From: Cricetomys ansorgei | Lineage: Eukaryota; Chordata; Mammalia; Rodentia; Nesomyidae | Assembly: GCA_026225945.1 (NCBI GenBank) | Contig: JAMJFZ010000596.1 | Span: 3,346,501 to 3,410,500 of the forward strand | DNA length: 64,000 bases | Reading direction: 5' to 3' | In this document: positions 23,001-36,500 of the stretch, one piece after another | How positions within the stretch are numbered: position 1 is the first letter of the stretch | Layout of the letters: each line of letters begins with the position of its first letter | The notes under the pieces: generated by a model | Database searches by the model: none | Told to the model about the DNA's origin: nothing | What the model saw: only the letters and a program-made list of their open reading frames with translations | Translations under genes and position numbers: made by a program

Positions 23001-26000
23001 AGCATAAAATGAAGTTTCTTTAGCCATCATAGGAGCATACCTAATACATCAGTCCTTGGGGTGCTGAAGCAAGAAGACTTTCACAGAGAGACCCCAGCTT
23101 CTGCCTCCTGAGTGCTGGGTGTGTGTCTGTTAAGCTATACGTAACTATTTGAAGTCTGAGCTGCTACTTCCAGGCCTTCGAGGAAAAAGTTTGAATTTTT
23201 CTTTCCTCTCTTTGCCATCAAATTATCCTGTTAAAAAAAACTTTCTTACTTTACATATTCTGTATTGTGTATATGTTTGTCAAGCAGAGTTTATCTGCGA
23301 GAGTGAGTTAAGCTTTGGTTCTTATTAAGAAAACACATCTCAAGAGAGTTGGAAAAACAGCTCAGTCAGTGGAGTACTTACCATACAAAAATGAAGACAT
23401 GAACTCAATCCTCAGTGCCTACATGAAAAAGCCAGCTGTGCCTTGTAATCCCAGCCTGCCTTGTAATGTGGGGAAGCAAGAGGAAGATCCCTGGAGACAG
23501 CTGGCCAACCAGCTTCACCTAAGGCAAGCAGTTCTCACCCTGTGGGTTGCAACCCCTTTGAGGGTAAAATGACCCTTTTGCCTTAGACCATAGGCACATC
23601 AGATATTTACATTATAGTTCATAACAGTAGCAAAATTACAATTATGAAGTAGCAGCAAAAACAACTTATGGTTGGGGGTCACCACAACATAAATTGTATT
23701 TAAGGGTTGCAGCAATAGGAAGGTTGAGAACCACTGACCTAAGGGATTACCCAGGTCCCTCAAAATAAGGTGGACAGTACCAGAAGAACACCTGAAGTTG
23801 ACATTGACTTTCACAGCATGACCATACACAGACACAAGGTACACACATGAACACACACAACTATAAGAAAGGAAGGGGCTGGAGAAGTGGCTCAGCAGTT
23901 AAGAGCACTGGTTGCTCTTCCAGAAGACACAGGTTCAATTCCCAGCACCCACATGGCAGCTCACAACTGTAACTCCAGTTCCAGGGGATCTGACACCCTG
24001 ATGCAGTTACACATGCAGGCAAAACACCAATGCACATAAAATAAAAATATTAAAGAAAGGCAGGCAAGCAAAGCGAGCATTTCAGTATCATTCGGCATTT
24101 TGAAAGTGACTCTCAAGCCCATCAGCATGGAAATGGTAAATGTGCCGTGCTGTGGTTATTAGACTGACGAGCATGTGGCTGCTGAGAAGAAAAGGGCTCA
24201 TTTGTATATGTGGGTGTGGAAGATACTGATGCCACTGACTGAGAGTAAAGACCGCCAATCCAGTATTTTGGTCAAGTTATTCCAGCTTTATTTTCTGTCA
24301 GACGGAGCTATCCCCCAGAGTGGGGTTTGAGAAAATAGCATTGAATGTAGGAGAAAGTGAGACTTACATAGCTAAAAAAAACCTGCAAGGCTAGGGGCTT
24401 TCCAAGGGTTGGAGGATTTTTGGTTACGTAGGAACTTGGGTGAGCATCTCAGAATTATTTGGCAGAATATCTTACCAGGGTGAAGGTTAGAGTATAGTCT
24501 AGCATATAGAGTGAAGAACTTGTCAAATTCCAGAAAATGTGTCAAGACACGGTCAAACCCAAGTTATACAGAAAACAGGAAATAATTTATTTTGACCTTG
24601 TAACAAAATGACTTTTAATTTTAAGATTGAATTAGGCTGGTCCATCAAAGAGTCGCCAAGTTAAGTGGCAAAGGGTTCAAAATAATAGATCCATAATGAT
24701 ACCATCTTTACTTAAAGGAGCAATTTAAGATGAATAGGTATATGTTCTAAACACACATAAGCATTTATGTCATATGCAGTTCAGAGAAGTACAGAAAGGG
24801 TTTAAACCAGCACTGCTCGAGAGCTTGTGTGAGGGAAGTAAGTATTCCACAGATGCACGGACCCTCAAGTGTACCAGGCACTAGCCGTAACTACTGAGTG
24901 TTTGAGAGGCTGCTCATGTGACCAAGGAACTGTATTTTAAGTCTTATTTAGATGTTATTGTTGTTTGTGGTGATGGTGAGTTTTTGTTTTGGGGGAGGGT
25001 TGTTTTTTGTTTTTATTTTTGTTTTTTTTTTTTTGGAGGTGGGAGAGTTGGTTTTATTGTTTTGAGGGAAAGTTTCTTAGATAGCCCAGGCTGGCCTCAA
25101 ACTCACTATGTAGCCAAGGATAACCTTGAAGTTCCAGTTGATCTGCTTCCACCTCCCCCAAGAGCTGGGATTACAGGCCTGAGCCACCAGGCCCAGCTTA
25201 GTCTTAATTATTTGATTAATTGTGAATACCCATATGTATGTGATTAATACACGTTCAAAGACTGTGTACCAGCTATTAACAAGGGTAATATCTATTAATG
25301 GTTATGACTACTATGTCTATTATATGCCTATTATAGACTTACTCGTGTATGTGTGTAAAACTTACAGTGAGCTTGTACTTACAAAGTATTTGTAGCCACG
25401 AGTGATAGTACACACCTTTAATCCCAGCACTCGGGGGGCAGAAGCAGGTATATATCTGTGAGTTTGAGGCCAGCCTGGTCTAAATAGTGAATGCTAGGCC
25501 AGCCAGAGCCAATAGTGAGACCTTGCCTAAAAAGTTAATAATAATACTCAATAGGATTTTATTTTTTTCTCAGAGCTATAACCAAACCTAGGGACTCATG
25601 TATTCCAGGCAAGAACTCTACCACTGAACTGTATTTCCAGCTCCCTTGTGTAATTTTCAAGCTACTTTAAAAATTTTGGGGTGGGCCTGGAGAGATGGTT
25701 CAGTGGTTAAGAGCACTGGCTGCTCTTCCAAAGGACCTGGGTTCAATTCCAAGAACCCACATGGCAATTCACAATCATCTATAACTCCAGTTCCAAGGGA
25801 TCTATACCCTCTTTTGGCCTCTCTGGGCACCAGGCATTGAGGTGGAGCACAGACATACATGCAAGCCAAACCTCAATATATATATAAAGGTGAGCTTCTG
25901 TGACCACCAACATCAGGCAGGCAGGCTGGACCTCCCCCAGCACGCACCACTGCAATGCAGGCATCCTCGTGTGTCCTTCTCTCATCTGGAAACGTTGTGA

Positions 26001-27126
26001 TGGACATGGGAGCACTTCCCTCTCTTTGGTGACAAGACTCATGGACAGCACTGAAAATAGTCACCATCCCTTCTCAGGTGGGATGAGTGTACTCACAGGT
26101 GCCACACTAGAAAGGAATCCATGAAGATGGAAATACTGCTAGAGAGTTTAGAAGAGGAAGTGGTTTTCCATTTACTGATGATTTACCAATGGGGTGAATT
26201 TTAATGGGTAATAAAATGTTTTAAAATATTCTGATTTTTTAATTGTTTCAGGAACAACAATCCTGCATTAATTGTTGGGGGTTATATTCTCCAGGATTTC
26301 GAGCAGTCAGATTTACTTTGCGCACCAGCGATCTGCTGAGCACAGTACTGTATATTCTCGACTCCTGCAGTTTGTCTGTTGGACACATCCAAAGCTTGAA
26401 CACTAGCGTGCACTCCCAGCCTCTCAAGGAAGCCACAGGGGTTCCTGACAGACCCATCAAATGGCATAGGTCCTATTATTCCTTTACTGGGTTCAAGGAC
26501 CCTGAGGAAGACCTTGAACATGTCTCAAGAGTGGAAATAACCCTAAAGTAAGTAAAAGGTTTTATTTAAACAGCCTCATGTAGTTTATGTTTAAATATAG
26601 TTCTGGTTTTACAGGAAAATAAATTTTAGTAATATATTTGATACAGAAATCATGAGAAAAGGTATTTCATGTTTCTTGCTTAAAGTTGCAAAAATGCTTC
26701 TATTTTTTGTTACTATTTAATACCAGATACATGCAAAAGATTTAAGTTTTTTAATCAATTCTTTATACACATTGAGCATTCCCAGTCTATTTGGAGAGTT
26801 CAGAAGTAATTAACTTTATTAATCAATACTTACCAAAAAGCAGGTAAGGTGTGGTGGTAGCACATGGCTGTAATCCCAGCATTGGGAAAGCAGTCAGGAA
26901 CATGAATAGATGGAGGCGGGTCAGTCTGGGATACATAATGAATCCCTGTCTCAAAATAGACAGATAGATAGATAGGTAGATGGATGATTGATAGATAGGT
27001 AGATAGATGGTAGATGGATGATTGATAGATAGATGGATAGATGGATAGATGGTAGATGGATGATAGATAGACACATAGATAGATAGATGGATAGATAGAT
27101 GGTAGATGGATGATTGATAGATAGAC

Positions 27127-27162
<36 letters not shown>

Positions 27163-30100
27163 GGATAGATAGATGGATAGATGGTAGATGGATGATTGAT
27201 AGATAGACAGATAGATAGATGGATAGATAGATGGATAGATAGATGGATAGATGGTAGATGGATGATTGATAGATAGACAGATAGATAGATGGATAGATGG
27301 TAGATGGATGATTGATAGATGGATAGATGAATAGATGGTAGATGGATGATTGATAGGTAGGTAGGTACAAATTTATAAAATCATCTATTCAAGATGATTG
27401 AGAAAGAATGTTTTTAAATTATGAAGACTAAATGTGTATAGGGTGTATAGGGTGTAGTGCTTTCCTTTAATCTTAGCACTTAGGAAATAGAGGCAGGAGG
27501 ATCTCTGAGTTCAAGGCCAGACTGGTCTATGTAGTTGAGTTCCCAGGCCAGCCAGGGCTACATAATGAGAACCTGTCTCAAAAAAAAAAAAGAGAGAGAT
27601 GAAATATTTGGCGTACTTTGTTTATTAAGCTACCGTTAATTTTCTGGTAACTTTGTTTTGTACTTGCTTTTTATCGGGACAGATATTCAGAGCATACTGT
27701 TAAGTATAGAAAGCTGATTGTAAAGCACTGTCCATAATATGAATCCATTTTTATAAAATATATATTTCAGAGTAAAAGGAAAGTAATATTTATCAAAATA
27801 TTAGCATTGGTTATTCCAACATAGCAGTTTGATTCATAATTTTTCTTAAGCCTAATCTTTTTGTTTTGCTTTTCAAAACTATCACTGTGTATCCCTGGCT
27901 GGCCTAGAATTCACTCTGTAGACCAGCCTAGCTTCAGACTTACAGAGCTCTGTCTGCCTCTATCTTCTGATGGTGGGATTCAAGGCATGTGACACCATCT
28001 AAGCCTAACGCTTTTGTGGGGGTGGTTTCTCTGTTGTAACTCTGGGCTGTCCTAGAATTCATGCTGTAGACCTGGCTGGTCTCAAACTCACAGAGATCCA
28101 CCTGCCTCTGCCTCACAAGTGCTGGGATTAAAGGTGTGCACCACCACTCACTGCCTGGCTGCTGTTTTTTATTTGTTTGTTTTTAATATACTCTAAAGCT
28201 AGTCCCATTCTGTTTCAGTTATTGTATCCAAAGACGCCAGTGACCGATGGTAACTTAGGACATCATCCTTTACTATATATGGCCACTGAAGCTCCCTGTA
28301 TGTTATCTGCTCTGATGCAGGAACCCCTGTCATCCAGCTACACCCTTAACATGGTTAAGAGGAAGGTAGCATAAATGGAGACAAGTGTGGGCCTGTGGCA
28401 GGAATGTGTGTGGAGTCCGTCCATGCCAGTGACTGATAGACACATCACCTCTAATAGTGTAGTCCGCTGTCTAGGTTTCCTTCTGCAAACGAGCTGGAGG
28501 AAGGCGGCGCTGGAATGACAATTTAGTGGGGCAGAAGTGATGAGGCAGCAGAGTGGGTAGGAACGGCACGCTCAAGCGCTGGAGTAGCACTCCAGAAGGG
28601 ACGTGAGTGTGCACTCAGCACTGCACAGCCTCCCAGAAGTCTGCACATGCATCAGGAGGATGCTGTTGGTGCACCATGAGCGTGTCAAGGCAGACACAGT
28701 GCTGAGAACACTTGGCCTAAAAGAGATTGCTTAAGTCAAGGCAGAATCAAAAATGGTGGTGTTGGACCTTCTCAAGCTAAGGGGCTTAAGGGTAAAGTAT
28801 TAGCGTGTCCGACGGGTATTAAGTCTGTGGCTCAGTCCAGTGTTTTGTAGAGGGCAGTTCTGACCTCAGCGTCTATTTAAAGATTGTTCCAAGGACCGAG
28901 GACTAAGTTAGCCAGCTGGCAAAATGATGAAAACAGTTTGAAACTAGAAAAAGGTATTTCAACAATATTCTTCGGGGTTTCTTGTATAAGCTCTTTTTTC
29001 ATTATCTCTTCATTTAAATTTTCAATAAAATCCCAATCTTTAATACGATAGACTTTATTATATTGTCCTAGATAGTGAGTCCTCAAGAACAGGGAATGTG
29101 TCAGCACCCCTGAGTGCTAACCTGCCTCAGATGTTCACAGAACCCACCCAGTACCTTTAATGACCTGACTTCAAAAATATGGTGTAGCTCAGTGGCAGAA
29201 CACTAGGAAACAAAACAAACCTTGGTTGGAATAAATACAGTGTGGAGCATGAAGTCTGCACTCAGCTGAGACAGAGTGACCCGGCAGCGGGAGTTAAGTC
29301 ACTTCCCTCAGGTGCTCTTGTTGATGTCCTCGGCATTTAACGGAAACGTGCTGGTGTTTGCAAGAGTGCACTCCCTTCAGAGCATGCCTGTGTCTAGTCG
29401 AGCTCTGCTGCTGCAAATTCCCAGTTTCCTCAAGAGCGTGCTCTGTTTTCCATTCAGACTCTTGTAGCTTGTTCCTCCTTAAGGAGAGCAGCTTTGTAAA
29501 TGACTGTTTCAGGAATTCAAGTCAGGGACATAAGATCACTGTTAGTCCAGTTGTCAGTGGCTATTTGTCATGACGTGGTGGTGAACCTGTCATTAGTTAA
29601 ATAGAACCTTTCTTAGCTTCATCGATGGAATTACATAGCATTATGATATGGTGGACATTACACAAAGGATGTTAGATGATTTGAACATTGCTATCTGAGA
29701 CTTACAAGAAGCCTGTTGTAAGGCCTTATGGTTGGAGCTTAGCTGTAAGCAAGTGTAATTTATGGCCGAGGCCCAGGGCAAGTAGCATGAGAGAGAGCAG
29801 TGCTGCAAGAGAAGGAGCCCTGCAGGGCTGCAGTGTAGACTGCCTCGGAGATGACGCTAGGTTTATGACACTTGCACTTTCTGAGACAAGGTTTCACTCA
29901 TTATCCCTGACGAGGCTAGAACTCACTATGCAGTTCAGGCTGGCCTCAGACTTCCAGAATCCAGATGCCTTGCCCTTCGGAGTACTGAAGTGAAGTGCCA
30001 CCATGCACAACCTGGAACCATAGCCCCGGCTGTCCTAGAATTCGCTGAGTAGACCAGGCTGGCCTTGAACTCACAGAGATCTGCCTGCCGCTGCCTCCCA

Positions 30101-33100
30101 AATGCTGGGATTAAAAGCTTGCGCCACTAAGCCCAGTTTGGTAACTTAGTATTCTCTAAAGGGAGTATGGGCAAAATTAACTGATATGCCAAGTTGTGAA
30201 TCAAAAACTAATGAGCACATTTACCTAGCAGTAAGCACCACTTCCTCATCCTTCCATGTAAACCTTTCATGGTCCACCCCTCTTCCTTCCATCTCCCCTC
30301 AGGTCTCCCTTCTGCAGAACAATCTCATCTGGACATCCCGGTGCATTCGTGGATCCACGTGCACGGACACCTGTGGTGCATCTGTGGATCCACATGCAGG
30401 GACACGCTCACACTCACAGCACACTCTCCCTTCTCATCCACACATCTCAGGTTCAGTTCCCCATCACCCATTGTACAGAACCTTCCAGATAAAATCAATT
30501 CCTGAATCCTTTCTTTTTTTCCAATATTCTGTTCTCCTTTTAGGTAGGTCTTCTTTTACAATGAAACTTTATCTTCTCTATATTCCCAGCACAATACCAC
30601 ACCAGGTGTTTGGGATAAATATTTGTTTGATAAATTGATAGTTATTTCATTATTTTTGCAGGTTCACTTGATGCATCTTAATGCTTTAGCTCACATCTAA
30701 ATGTTGATGGGAGCATCTGTCTAAAGGTTTTGTCAGACACATTTGAGCTCTCTATTATTACTTTGGTTTTTTGTTTGTTTTTAAGATTTATTTTATGTAT
30801 ATGAGTGCTCTGTCTGCATGTACACCTGCATGTCAGAAGAGGGCATCAGACCCCATTATAGATGGTTGTGAGCCACCATGTGGTTGCTGGGAGTTGAACT
30901 CAGGACCTCTGGAAGAGCAGCCAATGCTTTTAACCACTGAGCCATCTCTCCAGCACCTGAACTCTATTTAACATGGCTTTATTGCATGGTATCATGGACG
31001 TATCCCACAGTTTTGCAGGCGTCTCCTGTGAAGAGCTGTATGACTGCTCTATTACTCTTTAAATTGTTTCTCTCCTCTCCTGGACATGCCTGGAGCCCAC
31101 CCTCTCCCACATCTGAAATGTTTCCCTTGGCTCAGTCACCTTCCCATTCTCTGAACACACACTGTGAACATACACTACCTTTTCAAGCCCCCTTTTCCAC
31201 TCCTCCACCCAAATATCTTATTCTCTAGACTTCGTATGGAGACCAAAGCCTGCAGGCAATAACAAGCATGCCTGTGTCTGGCTGTTATTAGCACAGCAGG
31301 AGACAAACTCCACAGAGGGCAGTGCTGTCTCTGGATGCTGCACAACCTGCATTACCTCTCCTTCTGACAGTGACTGCACTCCAATCCTCAAAGCATTCTT
31401 TAATACTTGTTTTTCCTTAAGGCTATTGAGGAAAATATGCTAAGAAATAATAAGAGAGCATCTTTGCTACTGAGCTATCTTATGTAATTACTATACAGTT
31501 CGATAGAGCTGAGACAAGACCAGCTGGGCACTGGTTCGGGTGAAAAGAAATGGACCTCCAGGGTAGTAGAGAGGCCCACTAGATGTGTTGGGGAACTCTG
31601 GCCAAAGAACTAGATCATAAGGTATGCCTCTGTGCCAGTAGGAGTGGGCTTTGAGAGCGTAGGGTACTGCACCCCAGTATTAAAATTAAAGGAAAAGTGG
31701 GTTCTGCCAGGCTGGAATCCACACACAGTTGTGACTCCGATGTCTCAGCTGTGTGCCCATGTTTGCTCTCTGGCTGCATGGTTCTCAGCCCTGGCCTCAC
31801 CTGTTGTGTGACTGTAAAGAGCTGGCGCAGTCATCAGGGTACTCCAGTAATTGTTGCAGAGCTGAAGATGTGAAAGAATTTTCACATTCTCTATAATTTT
31901 TTTAAACTTTTTTTAATGATTTATTTTTCTTTATGGCTGTTTGAGGATGCTGGATTCCCTGGAGGCAGTTGTGAGCTGCTATGTGGTTGTTGGGAATTGA
32001 ATCTGGGTCTTCTGGAAGAGCAGCCAGTGCTCTTAACCACTGAGCCATCTCTCCAACCCCCAACGTCTTCGTAATTGTCTTATCTCTAAAACCTAGAGGT
32101 AAAACCAGGCTTTGTCTGATTAAAATTTAATTTTTTGTAATACCTAAAAGAAGTTGCCATAACTGTAACGTAACTCAGCAAAGGTAGGCAGCCTCTTGAA
32201 GTAGTTAGAAGTACAGGTATGACTGAAAACTTAGGTTAACCGTAGACTGCTTTAAGATATGTTGTTTTATTTTTGTTTGCAGTCCAGGGGATGGAACTGG
32301 GGCCATACTTGTTCTAGGTATGCCTCTGCCACTAACCCTGATCCCCAGCCACATGTGTGTTGGACTGGTGGAGAGGTATAGTGTTTATCTCTCTCTGCTC
32401 TAGGTCCTGGTTAGGGAATAATGGGGAAAGTGCTGTTAAAAAGCTGAAGAATAGTTTGCCACTTCGGAAGGAGCTGGATCGTCTGAAGAATGAACTGTCT
32501 GAGCTTCTGCAACTTTCGGATATCAGGTAATAAGGAAAGCATCCTAGTTGTCTTAGTTCCTGTCCTATTGCAATAAAAAGGCACATGGCCAAGGCAGCTT
32601 ATAAAAGACAGTGTCTAACTGGGAGCTTGCTTACAGTTGCAGAGGGGGTCCATGACCATCACGGTGGGGAGCATGGCAGCAGACAGACAGGCGTGGCTCC
32701 AGGGCAGCAACTGAAAACAGGAGGTAGAGACAGGGGGCGTACTAAGAATGGCCTGGGCTTTTGAAACCTCAAAGCCCATTCCCAGTGACACATCTCCAGC
32801 AGGGCCACACCTCCTAGTCCTTCCCAAACAGTTCTACCAACTGGTAGACAGCCACTCAAACATATGAGCCTATGGGGCATTCTCACTCAGACCTCCACAC
32901 CAGTACACACGTTCAAATGTGCGGGAATGAGCCAGGGGTGGTGGCACACGCTTGTGATCCCAGCACATGGGAAGCAGAGGCCAGCAGATCTCTGTGAGTT
33001 CGAGGCCAGCCTGGTCTACAGAGTGAGTTCCAGGACAGCCAGATTGCAACAGGGAAACCCTGTCTTGAAAACACAAACACACACAAATATCAGGAATGAA

Positions 33101-33548
33101 TATAGCTTTGTTAATAAAGTGTTTGCTTAGTACACACTGGGCCCTGGTTTCGTCCAAATACCATATAAACTGGGGATGGTGGTTCATACCTGTAATCACA
33201 TCATTAAGGAGGTAGAGACAAAAGGATCAGAAGAGAAACGTCATCTTTGGCTATATGACACATCTAGCTAGCCTATGATTAATGAGACCTCGTCTCAAAA
33301 AAATTTTTTTTAGTTAAAAATAATAATGATAATGAAAGCCCAGGAATTGCCTAATACTAACATTTCTAGTAATTAAATCTTTTGTCTCTTTAATTTCTCT
33401 GATAATCAAATATTCTTGACTTGTCACTTTGTGGACAGACTCAAATGAAACCTGTAAGAACACTAGGAGTGACTTTTGTTTACAACACAGAAGTAAGATT
33501 TAAATTCTGGTATTTTGGGCAAAGTGGTTGAACTTTTTAATTACATGT

Positions 33549-33585
<37 letters not shown>

Positions 33586-36500
33586 ATGTCACAGCATGTG
33601 TAGAAAACAGGACAACCTGCAGAAATCAGTTCTCTCCTTCCTCCATATGTACGTATGTGTCTGTGTGTCTGTGTAATGAAAGTACATGTTCTAGCATCGA
33701 GCTCTACTCCAAGCCTTATCCTCTTATTTTAAAATAGAAACAGCATACTTGCTTATGTAAATCTTAGCATACATTGACATGGTAACAATGCTTTTACCCC
33801 TGCGTCTTAGTCACTGTTTTATTGCTGTGAAGACACACTGTGACCAAGGCTATCTTATGGAAGAAAGCATTTAACTGGGGCCTTCAGAGGTTCAGTTCTT
33901 ATCATCATGGCAGGGAGCAGGTGGCATTAGGCAGACACAAAACTAGCTGAAAACTTCTTGATTCCTAGGCAGAGAGAGACTAGGTCTGGCTTTTGAAAAC
34001 TCAAAGCCCACCCCCAGTAACACACTTCCTCCAACAAGGCCACACCTCCTAATCCTTCTAATCCTTTCAAATAGTGCTACTTCTTGGTGACTAAGCATTC
34101 ACATATATGAGCCTATGGGGGCCATTCTTATTCACACCACCACACTCTGATAATTCACTTTCTTTTTTCTTTTTTCTTTCTTTCTTTTTTTTTTTTGGTT
34201 GCTTTATTAAAACTCCACTATCACTTGGAGCTGGCAAGATGGCTCAGTGGCTGAAGGTACTTGCCACCTAGCCTAATGACCAGATCCCACATAAAGGTAG
34301 AAGAGAGAATCGATTCCACAAAATTATTCTCTGACCTCCACACACATGTGGTGCGTGCGTGCGTGCAAGTACTCAATCACATATTATGTACCTACCTACA
34401 TACACCATGCACCCACACACGATAATAAATTTAAAAGGTCTACAAATCTTCTAATACCAAGTATAGTAAGTAGCACATGCGGAGAGAACCAGCCTTTTCC
34501 ACACATGGGTTCACAAAAACTCTACTCAGGAGGGAGTACAAGTGCTCCAAATGACAAACGGAGTAGTTTGTTCTTTTATGGGACCCAAAGGAATGGCACA
34601 GACGGTTGCGCTTTAAAATGACACGTAGAACGCTTTAGAAGTAAAACGCAGAAGTGTTTTTAATAGGGAATTAACAGTATGCATTTTAAGAAAAGAGAGG
34701 GGTGAGAGAGAGACTGACAATGCCTCTTGCCAGTGAAAAAACCCACACCAAGAAAAGGAAGGAGAGACTGACACTGTACATTACCAGGGGAGAACCATGC
34801 CAGAGAGAAAACTGCTCAGGCAAGAAGTTTAAAAAGCCAAATGCAGTTTTTTTAGTATGCAAATGTTGCTTAGGCCTCCAGAGGAACTGGTTTGATATGC
34901 AGATGTAGTCACTTATAGAAGTCAATCATGCCCAGGGAGGAGCCGGGTGTTCTTCCTCCTATGACTTACAAGCTTTAAGGTTATCTTGTTTACTATAAAA
35001 GAACATTTGACCCAATAACCCATAATTGGTTGAATATTACTGTTAGGTAAATAATATCTCCTTCTGCCTCAGAACAGAGCAGGGTGCCATGTAGGCACCA
35101 AAGAAGGTTTATTTTATGGTTTTAGCTGTTTGGTGCATATTTATTTTTTCTCTGTCTAGACTCTTTTTGCTTCTGTCTGTTAAAGGCTTGTCTCTTCCTG
35201 GGAGGCCCAACACCCACTCCAGGAATAGCCTTTACAATGCACTATCAGTATGAATAGAGAGATCTACACATGCCAGGACTTAGAAGCCTGCAAGGTATTT
35301 TACAAATGGCTGCGTCCCCGTCTCAGCTAACACCAACCAGCTAAGGTATTACTAGGCCATGCAGACATTATTATTATTATTGATGAATGGCTTTTTGTCG
35401 CCATTACAGCAAAGGGGAGAAAGGGGCAAAATAGCTGGTGAGCCGAAATTCCCCAGCCAGGGAGTCTGGAACCTTGTCATGCAGACTTCATCCATGTTAC
35501 CAGGGTATTGGGGCTTCCATCAGCACACACCTGTAATCCCAGGATCAGCTCAAGGTCAAGTCCAGCCTACACTACATGGTGAGACAACAGAGATCTCAAG
35601 AAAAAAACAAAACAAACAACAACAAACCAAAGGCTGGAGAAATGCCTCAGTGGGGGAAAAGAGTGTTTACTGTGCAAGCTTACCAATTGAGTTCAGTCCT
35701 CAGATCCTACAATGGCAGGAGAGAACCAACTCCTGAAAGTGTGCTCTGACCTCTAGGCATGCTGCACACAACGCAGTAAGAATAAGAGGACTGATTTTTG
35801 AAAACTTTAGAGAGACAATAACTATCTTGGAAACACTAGATGAGTTAAAACATAATGTATGCCTGCTTCAGGAAGAGGCCATTGACCTCAAGAAGCAGGC
35901 AGTTGGGCTGAGAGCCTGTTCATCCTCCAAGGTGCTGCTGTTAACGTAGTCATGTCTGTTGGCCTAGGTGGCAGAGGGGCTGGGGTGTTGCCCACCGCTG
36001 CAGCCAGCTGCACAGTCTTAGCCGCCTAGCACAGCAGAATTTGGAGCCACTTCAGAATGCAAAAGGTAACTATTGCCCACTCTCTTTCAGAACGTCAGTT
36101 AGCTGCAGTGCACATCAATACATTGTAGCACAAAACTGCATGACTTTACCAGAGTTAAATGTTTAAATCTGTTCCTTTGCATAAAGCAGAAACATAATAC
36201 AAGCCTCTAGGATCTACTGGATTCGATCCTGAGTGTGTACACTAAGTTTAAGTAATTATGTGCACAGTGTTATGAGGATGAATCCTCTGGGCCGTGACCA
36301 AGGGTTTGTGTTTATCGTCAGGATGCACCATCGTATTCACAGACCGCTCCGGTGTGAGTGCCCTGGGCCACGTGATGCTGGGAACCATGGATGTCCACCA
36401 TCACTGGACAAGAGTAAGGAAGAGCCAAAGCAAGCAGACCTCACTGACTTGCTTCAACACATTTGCATTTCAAACCACACTGTTATGTCAGCAGACTGCA

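Noticed and set aside
26951..27370. 139-codon minus ORF rich in Ser/Ile/Tyr
   Set aside because: Translation of the GATA-type microsatellite.
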